DNA from: Bradyrhizobium sp. CB82
GTDB lineage: Bacteria; Pseudomonadota; Alphaproteobacteria; Rhizobiales; Xanthobacteraceae
Length of the DNA: 64,000 nt
Assembly (NCBI RefSeq): GCF_029714405.1
Contig: NZ_CP121650.1
Coordinates: 2,733,001-2,797,000 of the forward strand
Direction of reading: 5' to 3'
Shown here: one piece after another, positions 37,337 to 46,850 of the stretch
Layout: every line of letters starts with the position of its first letter
How positions within the stretch are numbered: position 1 is the first letter of the stretch
Translations under genes and position numbers: made by a program
The notes under the pieces: model-generated
The model's input: only the letters and a program-made list of their open reading frames with translations
Told to the model about the DNA's origin: nothing
Database searches by the model: none

Positions 37337-38205
37337 ATCAGGATGCTGCCTTGATGCTGAAGAATGCCGACCCCGCGGATGCGCCGAGCGGCCTGCTGGA
37401 ACGGACGCTCGGCGTGCTCGAGCTGCTCGCAACGAATGCGCACGGCATGCAGTTGTTCGAGATCGCCGATTCGTTGCACATTCCCCGCAGCGCCACCCAT
37501 CGCGTGCTGACGAGCCTGATCGATCATGGTTACGTCAAGCAGGAGCGCGAGCAGGGCGCCTATCAGCTCACAGCGAAGATCGCCTCGCTCGCCTTCACCT
37601 TTCTCGCCGGCAGCGGCATCACCGATTTCGCGCAGCCGCTATTGGACCGCCTGGCGCGGGAAAGCGGCGAGCTGGTGCGTCTCGCCATGATCGACGGGCG
37701 GGAACTCGTGTGGGTGGCCAAGGCGCAGGGTTCGCCCGCCGGCCTGCGTTACGATCCGGACATGGGGCAAGTGGGACGGCTGTCCTGCTCGGCCAGCGGA
37801 CATGCGTGGCTGTCGTGCCTCTCGGACGAAGATGCGCGCGCGTTGGTCGAGAAGCAGGGGTATGGGCTGCGCAAGGATTATGGTCCGCGAGCACCCGAGA
37901 GCTGGCCGGCGCTGCTGAAATATCTGCGTCTGACGCGCAAGCGCGGTGTCAGCATCTGCGTGCAGACCTATACGCCCTGGATGAGCGCGACCGCTGCACC
38001 GATCCGTCATCCCAAGTCCAAGGAGGTGACCGGAGCCGTGGTGATCGCGGGTCCTCACATCCGCCTGACTGAGGAACGCATGTTCGAGCTCGCGCCGGCG
38101 CTGCTGCAGACCGCGCAGGAGCTCTCGATGGCGACGCTTGCCTCGCCCGGCCTCTACGGCCGCGTCGCGCGTCCCGGCGAGAGCTTCTTCGACGCCGGCT
38201 CCTGA
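37333..38205 (+). CDS. IclR-family transcriptional regulator
   Basis: A 290-residue regulator. The winged helix-turn-helix is at about 20-80 (LGVLELLATNAHGMQLFEIA, HIPRSATHRVLTSLIDHGYV), and the effector-binding domain follows (QVGRLSCSASGHAWLSCLSD, VSICVQTYTPWMSATAAPIR). It starts with GTG, overlapping the oxidoreductase stop. IclR proteins near catabolic operons usually sense a pathway substrate. The twin 13-bp palindromes 1.1 kb upstream, in the promoter of its own operon, are a plausible binding site. Confidence 0.92.
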   Translation: MNQDAALMLKNADPADAPSGLLERTLGVLELLATNAHGMQLFEIADSLHIPRSATHRVLTSLIDHGYVKQEREQGAYQLTAKIASLAFTFLAGSGITDFAQPLLDRLARESGELVRLAMIDGRELVWVAKAQGSPAGLRYDPDMGQVGRLSCSASGHAWLSCLSDEDARALVEKQGYGLRKDYGPRAPESWPALLKYLRLTRKRGVSICVQTYTPWMSATAAPIRHPKSKEVTGAVVIAGPHIRLTEERMFELAPALLQTAQELSMATLASPGLYGRVARPGESFFDAGS

Positions 38206-38220
38206 GCGGGAGGGTTAACG

Positions 38221-39114
38221 ATGAGGATCCTGATCACGGGCGGCGGCGGTTTCATCGGCGCTTGGCTGGCGCGGCGGCTTGCGGCCGATGGCCATCGGCC
38301 GCGGGTGTTCGAGCCGGTCGAGCGTTCGGCCCAGTTCAGCGGGATTGTCGGGGCCGTCGCTGGCTCGGTGGAGTGGCGCATCGGCGATATCGCGGATGGG
38401 CAAGCCGTGCGAGCGGCAGCAGAGGGCTGCGACGCAATTGTTCATCTCGCCGGTGTGCTGACGCCCGCCTGCAAGGCCGATCCCGTGCGTGGCGCCATGA
38501 TCAATCTCATCGGCACGCTGAACGTGTTCAATGCGGCGCAGGCGCTCGGCATTCGTCGCATCGTCTACACCAGCAGCGCCGGAGTCTATGGTCCCGATGA
38601 TGAGGCGACGCCGCGTCCGATCACCCATTACGGCACGTTCAAGCTCGCCTGCGAAGGCAGTGCGAGGGCCTACTGGGAGGATCATGGCATCGCCAGCACC
38701 GGCTTTCGGCCCTACATCGTGTACGGCTATGGCCGCGAAACCGGATTGACCGCCGGCCCGTCGCTCGCCTGCCGCGCGGCGGCACGCGGCGAAAGTTACG
38801 TCATTCCTTACATCGGCACTGCCGGTCTCGTGTTTGTCGACGACGTGGTCGCAGCTTACGAGGCGGCGCTTCGGCGCGAGCCTCACGGCGCGCATGTCTT
38901 CAATCTGCCGGGCGAGGTGGCTTCGAACGATGATGTCGTCGCGGCCGTGCACGCCGTCGTGCCGGCCGCAGCGATCGGCGTCGATGGACCCGTGCTTCCA
39001 TTCGCGCAGGATATCGGCGAAGGCGACTTGCGGGCCGTGTTCCCCGGCTTGCCTGCGACCTCGTTGCGCGACGGTATCGGTCGCACCATCGAGCTCTACC
39101 GGGCGGCGCCATGA
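38221..39114 (+). CDS. NAD(P)-dependent epimerase/dehydratase (extended SDR)
   Basis: A 297-residue extended short-chain dehydrogenase with the N-terminal motif ITGGGGFIGAWLARRLA. A catalytic serine segment follows (YTSSAGVYGPDDE), and the Tyr-x-x-x-Lys pair is in THYGTFKLACEG. Its stop overlaps the start of the next TIM-barrel gene by four bases. Members act on nucleotide sugars and other cyclic alcohols. In this operon the substrate is more likely a free polyol or carbocycle, but that is inference. Confidence 0.88.
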   Translation: MRILITGGGGFIGAWLARRLAADGHRPRVFEPVERSAQFSGIVGAVAGSVEWRIGDIADGQAVRAAAEGCDAIVHLAGVLTPACKADPVRGAMINLIGTLNVFNAAQALGIRRIVYTSSAGVYGPDDEATPRPITHYGTFKLACEGSARAYWEDHGIASTGFRPYIVYGYGRETGLTAGPSLACRAAARGESYVIPYIGTAGLVFVDDVVAAYEAALRREPHGAHVFNLPGEVASNDDVVAAVHAVVPAAAIGVDGPVLPFAQDIGEGDLRAVFPGLPATSLRDGIGRTIELYRAAP

Positions 39115-39941
39115 CGCTCCCGCTGCTCGGCGCCCATACCTTCGGCCTCGCCTGGGATTGTGCCGCCGATGAGGCGATCGAGCGGCTGGCTGCGGCTGGC
39201 TATCGTTCCATCCAGTTGATGGCGACGCCGCCGCACTTCAATCCCTGGATAGAGGATGCCGCGCGCACGCGACGACTTCGCGCGCTGATCGAGCGTCACG
39301 GCCTGTCGCTGCTGGCGCTCGACCTCGCCAGCAGCGACGTCAATCTCGCGAGCCCTTCGCCGCATGTGGTCGATTTTGCGGTGTCGTCTTATGCGGCCGC
39401 GATTGATCGTGCCTCCGAGCTCGGCGCGCGCTGGATCTGCGTCGGCTCCGGCCGACGTCACGCGCTGTTCGCAAAGGCCAACGATCGCTTGATGGCGAGC
39501 TTTCGTGACGCCTTCGCCCGCATCCATGACAAGGCGCAGCGTGCCGGCATTCCGATCATCCTCGAAAACCATCCGCAGGGGCTGCTCGCCACTGCCGCCG
39601 ATACCGCACGCTTTCTCGACGCCGAAGGCTACGCCGACATGCCGGTAATCTACGATGTCGCCAACGCCTTTGCGATCGGCGAGGACCCGGTCGAGGGACT
39701 CAAGGCGTTGTCGCCGCGCCTCGGCATCGTGCATTTGTCCGACGCCCCGAAAGGGCAGTGGCGGCATGATCCGATCGGCTCGGGCGCGATCGATTTTACG
39801 GCGATTGCCACGTGGCTCCGGCAGCAGGCCTATGACGGCAACGTCGTACTCGAGATCTTGTCGGAGCAGCCGCTCAGGGATATCGACGAAGGCGCTGCCA
39901 TGCTCCAGCGGCAGGGACTGGTCTTTTCCCTCGAGAGCTGA
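39111..39941 (+). CDS. Sugar phosphate isomerase/epimerase-family TIM barrel
   Basis: A 276-residue xylose-isomerase-like TIM barrel whose metal ligands are easy to place: Glu in PIILENHPQG, Asp in VIYDVANAFAIGEDP, the HLSDAP segment and a final Glu in NVVLEILSEQP. It is the second such gene in the island, after the one at 25584. The family includes epimerases, inosose dehydratases and 3-dehydroshikimate dehydratases. It is translationally coupled to the epimerase upstream and convergent with the AraC gene. Confidence 0.88.
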   Translation: MTLPLLGAHTFGLAWDCAADEAIERLAAAGYRSIQLMATPPHFNPWIEDAARTRRLRALIERHGLSLLALDLASSDVNLASPSPHVVDFAVSSYAAAIDRASELGARWICVGSGRRHALFAKANDRLMASFRDAFARIHDKAQRAGIPIILENHPQGLLATAADTARFLDAEGYADMPVIYDVANAFAIGEDPVEGLKALSPRLGIVHLSDAPKGQWRHDPIGSGAIDFTAIATWLRQQAYDGNVVLEILSEQPLRDIDEGAAMLQRQGLVFSLES

Positions 39942-39956
39942 TTGCGGAGTGCGGGC

Positions 39957-40844
39957 TCAACCGGCCGCCGTGTGGGGAACATCGGAAAGCAGCCGCTCGC
40001 GAAATCGTCCAGGCGACAAGCCCACATTGCGGGAGAAGAACCGGTTGAAATAGGCCGGATCGGCATAGCCAAGTGCGGCGCCGATCTCGTTCACAGTCAT
40101 GCCGGAATAGACCAGGTTGCGCTTGGCCTCCGTGAGCAGCCGATCATTGATCAGCGCCAGCGACGATTTCCCCGTCGTCATCCGGCAACAGGCGTTGAGG
40201 CGCGCCGCCGTTACGCCGAGCTTGCGCGCGTAGACCTCGAGCGAGGTATGATGGCGATAGTGCTTTTCGACCAGCTCGCGAAAGCGCATCACAGTCTCCG
40301 CTTCCCGCGCGCTGGAGATCGGGCGGACGCGCTCCTGCTCGAGCAGCCGGCGCACCGTCACCGCGAGCAGTTGCAGATAGGCCTTGATGGCGGTGCGGCG
40401 GCCAGGTGCCGACCAGACGAATTCGTGCTCGAGCGAGGCGAACAGGCCGACGAGATCGATGTCCCGGCCGATCTGTTGCGGCAGGAAGCGCGCCGGCAGA
40501 CGAAAGCCGTCGACGAGGTCGGCATCGTCATCGAGCGCGGATTGCAGGAAAGGCGGCGCCACGGTGATGACATAGCCGTCGGTGCCGGGCTTGAAGCGGA
40601 TGGCATGGATCGTCAGCGCCGGAATGATGACCAGCGACGGCGGCGACACTTCCCAGCTCACACCTTCGACCTCGATGGCGCCGCCACCCTTGCTGATCAC
40701 CAGGATCTGATGGTGGTCGGGATGGCTGTGGGTCCGGATTGTCCAATTGTGCCGGCCGCTGCGCACTGGAATCGGTTCGATATGAAGGAAGGAAGGCTCG
40801 ACATCCGGCGCCGCCTCCTCATACAAAAAATAGTGCGGGATCAT
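39957..40844 (-). CDS. AraC-family transcriptional regulator
   Basis: A 295-residue regulator with an N-terminal cupin ligand-binding domain (HSHPDHHQILVISKGGGAIE, VSPPSLVIIPALTIHAIRF). The C-terminus carries two helix-turn-helix motifs (LEVYARKLGVTAARLNACCR, VNEIGAALGYADPAYFNRFF). I chose the ATG at 40844; the longer start at 40892 adds a low-complexity leader. It is divergently transcribed from the flavoprotein operon at 41024, with about 180 bases between, and probably activates it. Confidence 0.9.
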   Translation of the reverse strand: MIPHYFLYEEAAPDVEPSFLHIEPIPVRSGRHNWTIRTHSHPDHHQILVISKGGGAIEVEGVSWEVSPPSLVIIPALTIHAIRFKPGTDGYVITVAPPFLQSALDDDADLVDGFRLPARFLPQQIGRDIDLVGLFASLEHEFVWSAPGRRTAIKAYLQLLAVTVRRLLEQERVRPISSAREAETVMRFRELVEKHYRHHTSLEVYARKLGVTAARLNACCRMTTGKSSLALINDRLLTEAKRNLVYSGMTVNEIGAALGYADPAYFNRFFSRNVGLSPGRFRERLLSDVPHTAAG

Positions 40845-41023
40845 GTCTGAGGTTCCCTCCGCGGCGACAGGGGCAACCGCCGGTCGCTGCACTGCGGCTA
40901 TGAAAAGTACAATACAAAAGGAGTTTCGTCCATTGGCGGCGTCGCCCGGCGCGCCTATCCAGAGTTTCGCGCGTCATCGGACAGAACAAGACGACGGCGC
41001 GACGATGCAGGGAGGAAACGCCG

Positions 41024-42727
41024 ATGTCAGGACAAGCGCGCGATCTGTCGTGCGACGTGCTGGTCGTGGGCTCGGGCGCCGGCGGGCTGTCCACCGCCAT
41101 TACGGCGCGAAAGTGCGGGCTCGACGTGATCATCGTCGAGAAGGATCGGTACTTTGGCGGCGCCACCGCATTTTCGGGCGGCGTGCTCTGGGTCCCCGGC
41201 AATCGCCATGCGCGCGACGCGGGCGTTGCGGATAGTCGCGAGGCGGCACGCACTTATCTCAAGCACGAGACCGGCAATCATTTCGACGATGCGGCGATCG
41301 ACGCCTTTCTCGATGTCGGCCCGCGCATGCTCGACTTCTTCGAGCAGGAGACCGAGGCGCAGTTCGTGCTGTCGGCCTATCCCGATTACCATCCCGATGT
41401 GGAAGGCGGAGCCAGGCTCGGCCGGTCGGTCACCGCGGCGCCTTACGATGCCCGCGCGCTCGGCGACGAGATCCGGCGGCTGCGGCCGCCGCTCGAGACC
41501 ATCACCTTTATCGGCATGATGTTCAACTCGTCCAACGACGAGCTGAAGCACTTCTTCCGCGTGACCTCTTCGCTTGCGTCGGCGATCTACGTGGCCAAGC
41601 GGCTCGCGAGCCATCTCTGGGACCTCGCGCGCTATCGCCGGGGCGTCAAGATCACCAGCGGCAACGCGCTGGCCGCGCGCCTGGCCAAGACGGTCTTCGA
41701 TCTCGGAATTCCGCTGCTCACGGCGACGTCGGCCCAACGGCTGACCAGCTGGAACGGCGCCATCACAGGCGCTGTCGTCAGCGATGCCAAGGGCGAATTC
41801 GCGATCGCGGCACGCCGCGCTGTGGTGCTGGCAAGCGGCGGATTCCCACATGATCAGGCGCGCATCGCCCGCGCTTATCCGCACCTTGCCCGCGGTGGCG
41901 AGCATCAGTCGCCGACGCCATCGTCCAACACCGGCGATGGCATCCGCATGGCGGAGGAGGCGGGCGGCAGCTGCGATATCCGTTTTCCGCATGCTGCGGC
42001 CTGGATGCCGGTGTCGCGCGTGCCGCTCGGCAATCGCACAGGCGTGTTTCCGCATCTCGTGGACCGCTACAAGCCCGGCGTGATCGCGGTGAACAGGCAA
42101 GGCCGCCGCTTCACCAACGAGTCCGAGTCATATCACGACGTCGGCGCAGCGATGATCGCGGACAGCGCCGGCGGCAGCGAGACCGCGGCCTGGCTGATCT
42201 GCGATCACGCCACGATCCGCAAATACGGCCTCGGCTATGCCAAGCCGGCGCCCGTGCCGGTCGGGCCCTTCGTGCGTAACGGCTATCTGAGCCGCGGCGC
42301 GACGCTGCGCGAGCTTGCCGCTGCTGTCGGCATTGATGCCGACGGTCTGGAAGCAACGGTGCGCGAGTACAATGAGTGCGCGATCCACGGCATCGACCGC
42401 GCGTTTAAGCGCGGGTCGACCGCATTCAACCGGTATCTCGGCGATGCCGAGCACAAGCCGAACCCTAACGTGGCGCCCATCGGCACCGGACCATACTACG
42501 CGCTGCAGCTCATCATGGGCGATCTCGGCACGTTCGACGGTCTGACCACCGACGTTGTCGGTCGCGTGGTGCGCCACGACGGCACGGCGATCACCGGGCT
42601 CTATGCCGTCGGCAATGATCGCGCCTCGATCATGGGCGGCAACTATCCCGGTGCCGGCATCACGCTCGGGCCGATCATGACCTTCGGTTACATCACCGGC
42701 CGTCATCTGGCCGGCCAGCACGCCTGA
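41024..42727 (+). CDS. FAD-binding dehydrogenase, 3-ketosteroid-delta1-dehydrogenase/fumarate-reductase type (third copy)
   Basis: A 567-residue paralogue of the two flavoproteins at 27057 and 28795. It has the FAD motif LVVGSGAGGLSTAITARKCG, the segment GGATAFSGGVLWVPGNRHAR and the C-terminal motif IMGGNYPGAGITLGPIMTFG with the Tyr-Pro-x-x-Gly element. It heads the second rightward operon, followed by a binding protein, a NIPSNAP protein and two SDRs. Three paralogues suggest successive dehydrogenations of one ring, or separate substrates fed into a common route. Confidence 0.88.
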   Translation: MSGQARDLSCDVLVVGSGAGGLSTAITARKCGLDVIIVEKDRYFGGATAFSGGVLWVPGNRHARDAGVADSREAARTYLKHETGNHFDDAAIDAFLDVGPRMLDFFEQETEAQFVLSAYPDYHPDVEGGARLGRSVTAAPYDARALGDEIRRLRPPLETITFIGMMFNSSNDELKHFFRVTSSLASAIYVAKRLASHLWDLARYRRGVKITSGNALAARLAKTVFDLGIPLLTATSAQRLTSWNGAITGAVVSDAKGEFAIAARRAVVLASGGFPHDQARIARAYPHLARGGEHQSPTPSSNTGDGIRMAEEAGGSCDIRFPHAAAWMPVSRVPLGNRTGVFPHLVDRYKPGVIAVNRQGRRFTNESESYHDVGAAMIADSAGGSETAAWLICDHATIRKYGLGYAKPAPVPVGPFVRNGYLSRGATLRELAAAVGIDADGLEATVREYNECAIHGIDRAFKRGSTAFNRYLGDAEHKPNPNVAPIGTGPYYALQLIMGDLGTFDGLTTDVVGRVVRHDGTAITGLYAVGNDRASIMGGNYPGAGITLGPIMTFGYITGRHLAGQHA

Positions 42728-42789
42728 TCGGCACAACGGGATCAACAACGACCCATGCCGGAAGGCAGGGCAGGTGAGGGAGAAACGAC

Positions 42790-44022
42790 ATGACCATGAC
42801 ACGCCGTAATTTCGTCGGTGCCGGCCTCGCCACGGCGTTGGCGCCGCGCCTCGCGAGAGCACAGTCCCATAACACGATCCGCATCGGTGTGATCACCGAC
42901 ATGTCCGGCATCTATCGCGACGTGTCGGGGCCCACGACGGTCGCCTGTGCGCAGCAGGCTGCGGCCGAATTCATGGCGGCCAACCCCTCCATCAAGGTCG
43001 AGATCCTGGTCGCCGACCATCAAAACAAGGCCGACGTCGGCCTGGCGATCATCCGTAAATGGTTCGACCAGGATGGTGTGGACGTGATCGAGAATGTCGG
43101 CAACTCTTCGATCGCGCTCGGCGCCAAGTACCTGATCGAGGACAAGAACAAGGCCGCGCTCATCACCACCGCCGGCTCGTCGGACCTGACCGGCAGGAGC
43201 TGCAGTGCGAACCTCGTGCACTGGTCTTGGGATTCCTGGTGCCTCGCCCATTCGACGGCGACCTCGCTCGTGCGCACCGGCGGCTCGAAGTGGTTCTTCC
43301 TCACCGCCGATTATGCCTTCGGCCATGCGGCGGAGGCGGATGCGGCGAAATTCGTCAAGGCGGCGGGCGGTACTGTGCTCGGCTCGGTACGCTATCCCTT
43401 CGGCTCGACCTCGGACTTCTCGTCCTTCCTGCTGCAGGCCCAATCGAGCGGCGCGAATGTGATCGCCTTTGCTAATTCCGGCAATGAGCTGATCAACTGT
43501 CTGAAGCAGGCCCAGGAGTTCGGCCTCGACCAAGGCGGCACGCGCATGGCGGCGCTGGTCGGCTATGTCACCGACGTCATCGGCATGGGCCTGTCGACGG
43601 CCAAGGGCCTGTCGCTTACCGAGACCTTCTACTGGGATCTCAATGAGCGAACGCGCGCCTTCATGAACCGGGTGAAGCCGCGCCTGGCAGCAAGCGTCTA
43701 TCCCAATATGAGCCAGGCCGGCGATTACGCCTGTGTGCTGCACTACCTCAAGGCGGTGAAGGAGTTCGGCGTCGAGCGGGCCAAGCGCAACGGCCGCGAG
43801 GTCGTCGAGCTGATGAAGAAAATGCCGACCGACGACGACTGCTTCGGCCAGGGCATGATCCGCGCCGACGGGCGCAAGATCCATCCGGCTTATCTCTTCG
43901 AAGTGAAAAAGCCCGCGGAGAGCACGTCCACCGGCGACGTCTACAAGCTGGTTTCGACCCTGAGCACAACCGAAGCGTTCCGGCCCCTCGAGGAGGGAAG
44001 CTGCGCGCTGGTGCGCAGCTGA
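42790..44022 (+). CDS. ABC transporter substrate-binding protein, type 1 periplasmic fold
   Basis: A 410-residue exported binding protein with a twin-arginine leader (TRRNFVGAGLATALAPRLA). The mature part begins HNTIRIGVITDMSGIYRDVS and continues with KVEILVADHQNKADVGLAI. It is a distant paralogue of the binding protein at 34829. No permease or ATPase genes accompany it, so it probably shares LivH and the fused LivMGF and widens their substrate range. It lies between the third flavoprotein and a NIPSNAP gene in the rightward operon. Confidence 0.9.
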   Translation: MTMTRRNFVGAGLATALAPRLARAQSHNTIRIGVITDMSGIYRDVSGPTTVACAQQAAAEFMAANPSIKVEILVADHQNKADVGLAIIRKWFDQDGVDVIENVGNSSIALGAKYLIEDKNKAALITTAGSSDLTGRSCSANLVHWSWDSWCLAHSTATSLVRTGGSKWFFLTADYAFGHAAEADAAKFVKAAGGTVLGSVRYPFGSTSDFSSFLLQAQSSGANVIAFANSGNELINCLKQAQEFGLDQGGTRMAALVGYVTDVIGMGLSTAKGLSLTETFYWDLNERTRAFMNRVKPRLAASVYPNMSQAGDYACVLHYLKAVKEFGVERAKRNGREVVELMKKMPTDDDCFGQGMIRADGRKIHPAYLFEVKKPAESTSTGDVYKLVSTLSTTEAFRPLEEGSCALVRS

Positions 44023-44046
44023 GAGAGCAAATCGGGAGACCGTCCG

Positions 44047-44385
44047 ATGATCGAGCACGCCATTGTCGATTTGCGCGTCTACACCATCCGCCTGCGTAAG
44101 ATGGCGGAATTCGTCGATGTGTTCGACCGGCTCGCAATCCCGGTCCAGCTAAAATATCTGGGGCGCCCGCTGGGCATGTTCACGAGCGCGGTCGGGCCGC
44201 TCAACCAGATAGTCCATCTCTGGGGCTTCCCCGACATGGGCGAGTTCGAGCGCCGGCACACCGCACGCGACCAGGATCCCGACTGGCCGGCCTACCTGCA
44301 AGCCTCCGAGCATCTTATCGTCGCGCAGGAGAACCGGCTGATCCGCAGGATCGAGCTGCCATCCCTGTCCGGCCTGGCCACCTGA
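44047..44385 (+). CDS. NIPSNAP-family protein
   Basis: A 112-residue single-domain NIPSNAP protein (VDLRVYTIRLRKMAEFVDVF, VGPLNQIVHLWGFPDMGEFE). The central QIVHLW segment and the following acidic/arginine pattern are typical. It is a relative of the two-domain protein at 26425. Cofactor and activity are unknown; the repeated association with flavoproteins and SDRs in this island points to a metabolic role. Confidence 0.85.
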   Translation: MIEHAIVDLRVYTIRLRKMAEFVDVFDRLAIPVQLKYLGRPLGMFTSAVGPLNQIVHLWGFPDMGEFERRHTARDQDPDWPAYLQASEHLIVAQENRLIRRIELPSLSGLAT

Positions 44386-44420
44386 GGCGTCGCTCGCCTT
44401 CACGACGTTTGGAGCTCTGC

Positions 44421-45215
44421 ATGGCATGGATCGATCTCTCGGCGAAAGTCGCCGTCATCACGGGCGGTGGCGGTGGAATCGGGCGCGGCATTGCTCTTGG
44501 TCTTGCGGCCGTTGACGCGACCGTGGTCGTGCTCGACCGCGACGAGGGCGGCGCGGCCGTAGCAGCGGAGATTCGCGCTCGTGGCGGCCGCGCCGAGTTC
44601 CTCGCCTGCGATGTCACCAGCGATGACTGCGTCGCGCGCGCCGCCGGCGAGCTGGCGGGGAATGTCGGCGATGCTGCGATCCTCGTCAACAATGCGGGCA
44701 CTATGTTGCCGGGCGGGCTCGACACCACGAGCGTGGCGGATTGGGATCGCATTCTGTCGTTGAACCTGACTGGTTACCTCCGCTGTGCACGGGTCTTCGG
44801 AGCGCCGATGCTGGCGCGCGGCGCGGGCGCCATCGTCCATGTCGCGTCGATCTCGGCCTCGTTTCCACAGAGCTACAGCGGCGCCTACAGCGCGAGCAAG
44901 GCCGGCGTGGTCATGCTGTCGCGCCAGCTCGCGGTCGAATGGGGACCGCGCGGCGTGCGCAGCAACGTGGTCAGTCCGGGCATGATCCGCACGCCGATGA
45001 CCGAGGCCATCTATCGGACGCCGCGCGTACACGAGGCACGGCGGACGCTGGTGCCGGTGCAGCGGATAGGGCGTCCGGAGGATATCGCCGATGCCGTCGT
45101 GTTCCTCGCAAGCGAGCGCGCGAGCTACATTACGGGAGAGGAATTCGTGGTTGACGGCGGTTTCACCCGCACTCTGATGGGCACCATTCCGCGCCCCGGC
45201 TTCGAGAAGGACTGA
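44421..45215 (+). CDS. SDR-family oxidoreductase
   Basis: A 264-residue classical short-chain dehydrogenase. The cofactor motif is ITGGGGGIGRGIAL, then NNAG. The catalytic serine is in HVASISASFPQS and Tyr/Lys in AYSASKAGVV. The C-terminal segment IGRPEDIADAVVFLASERA is typical. I chose the ATG at 44421 (MAWIDLSAKVAVIT). It sits in the rightward operon with a NIPSNAP protein and another SDR. Confidence 0.9.
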   Translation: MAWIDLSAKVAVITGGGGGIGRGIALGLAAVDATVVVLDRDEGGAAVAAEIRARGGRAEFLACDVTSDDCVARAAGELAGNVGDAAILVNNAGTMLPGGLDTTSVADWDRILSLNLTGYLRCARVFGAPMLARGAGAIVHVASISASFPQSYSGAYSASKAGVVMLSRQLAVEWGPRGVRSNVVSPGMIRTPMTEAIYRTPRVHEARRTLVPVQRIGRPEDIADAVVFLASERASYITGEEFVVDGGFTRTLMGTIPRPGFEKD

Positions 45216-45247
45216 GCTCGGCGGACCAATCTGGACGGGAGCAACCG

Positions 45248-45991
45248 ATGCTGCTGCGGGGAAAAGTGGCCGTCATCACTGGCGCCGGCTCCGGGATTGG
45301 CGCCGCCGTCGCGCAGCTGTTTGCGGTCGAAGGAGCGAAAGTCGTGCTCGGTGATCTCGCCGAAAGCGGCGCTACGCTTGCGGCTGGTCTTGCCGCCGAA
45401 GGTCACGCAGCGGACTTCCAGCGTGTCGACGTCACCGATGAGACCTCAGTTGCCGCGCTGATCCAGGCGGCCGTGACGCAATTCGGCCGGCTCGACATCC
45501 TTGTCGCCAATGCCGGCATCCCCGAGCGCAAGTCGCCGATCCACGCGCTTGATCTCGCCGATTGGCGGCGCGTGATCGATGTCGACCTCACCGGTGTGGC
45601 TATCTCCAACAAGTTTGCCGCGATGGCCATGCTCGCGACGGGCGGCGGCGCGATCGTCAACATGGCCTCGATCCTGGCCCACGTCGGCCAGGAGAACAGC
45701 AACGCCTATTCGGCGGCGAAAGCCGCAGTTGTCAACCTCACGCGCTCGATAGCGCTGACCTATGCGCGACAGGGCATCCGGGCCAACTGTGTCTCTCCGG
45801 GCTATGTCGATACGCCACTTCTGGGAAAGCTGCCGGAAGCGACCCGCGAGATGATGTTGGTGCGGCAGCCGATCGGTCGGTTGGCCCGGCCGAACGAAAT
45901 CGCGCATGTGGTGGCGTTTCTCGCCAGCGACCGAGCCTCGATCATCACCGGCGCGTGCATCAATGCCGACGGCGGCTACACCGCGATTTAG
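45248..45991 (+). CDS. SDR-family oxidoreductase
   Basis: A 247-residue classical short-chain dehydrogenase. The cofactor motif is ITGAGSGIGAAVAQ, then NAGIPE. The catalytic serine is in NMASILAHVG and Tyr/Lys in AYSAAKAAVV. The C-terminus has GRLARPNEIAHVVAFLASDR. It is the last intact gene of the rightward operon; a LysR pseudogene reads toward it. It differs enough from the preceding SDR to suggest a separate step. Confidence 0.9.
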   Translation: MLLRGKVAVITGAGSGIGAAVAQLFAVEGAKVVLGDLAESGATLAAGLAAEGHAADFQRVDVTDETSVAALIQAAVTQFGRLDILVANAGIPERKSPIHALDLADWRRVIDVDLTGVAISNKFAAMAMLATGGGAIVNMASILAHVGQENSNAYSAAKAAVVNLTRSIALTYARQGIRANCVSPGYVDTPLLGKLPEATREMMLVRQPIGRLARPNEIAHVVAFLASDRASIITGACINADGGYTAI

Positions 45992-46029
45992 TCTATCGAT
46001 GTGCGTCAGCGATTTGGTATCCACCAGCG

Positions 46030-46850
46030 CAAGAATCAGATGCTGCGACCAATCAGACAGCACTCTGACTAGTCGGCCGTCGGAAAGATACGGCTTGCAC
46101 GTGTCCCTCCGTGAGATAGGCGAGGCCCAAGCCCTTCAGCGCTCCGTCCAGGAGAAGGCCGGCGCTGTTGAACACAAGCTGTCCCTCGACCCGCACATTG
46201 AGCTCTCGCCCGTTTTTCTCGAACTCCCATGCGTAGAGACTGCCGCCATGTGTCGGCAGGCGAAGGTTGAGGCAGTTGTGGTTCGTCAGGTCTTGCGGTT
46301 CCTTCGGCCGCTTGCGATCGGCGAAGTAGGAGGGCGAGCCGACGACGGCCATCCGGAGATCGGGGCTGATGCGCACGGCGATCATGTCCTTGGCGACGAG
46401 CTCGCCCGGGCGGATGCCCGCATCGACCTGCTGCGCCACGATGTTGGTGAGCCCGTAGTCGATGATGACCTCGACATGGATGTCGGGGTACTTAGGAAGG
46501 ACCTTTCCTAGGGCCGGCAGAAGGATCTCGGCGGTGGCGAATTCCGTCGCCGTCAGGCGCACGGTGCCGGCAGGCTTTTCGCGCAGCTCGCTGAGTGCCG
46601 CGAGATCGGCATCCATCTCGTTGAACTTGGGGCCTACGCTTAGGAACAGCCGTTCTCCGGCCTGAGTTGGTGTGACGCTTCACGTCGTCCGATTCAACAA
46701 GCGTACGGCGAGCCGCTCCTCAAGATTCCGGATCATCTGACTTAGGGCGGATTGCGTCATGCCGAGCTTTGCCGCGGCACGCGTGAAGCTGCGCTCCCGC
46801 GCCACGGCGAGGAAGGCGAGGAGATCGAGCTCGCGCAAGGAAACAAGGAG
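46030..46850 (-). pseudogene. LysR-family regulator with three lesions
   Basis: The N-terminal helix-turn-helix is intact (LAFLAVARERSFTRAAAKLG, QSALSQMIRNLEERLAVRLL). Directly after LLNRTT an in-frame TGA at about 46680 stands where the family has an arginine, and the same frame then continues as SVTPTQAGERL. The effector domain follows to YLTEGHVQA, where a frameshift near 46,095 moves the rest (YLSDGRLVRVLSDWSQ) to another frame, ending early. The start codon was lost where the gene joins a phosphoesterase fragment. One full-length product is impossible. Confidence 0.82.
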
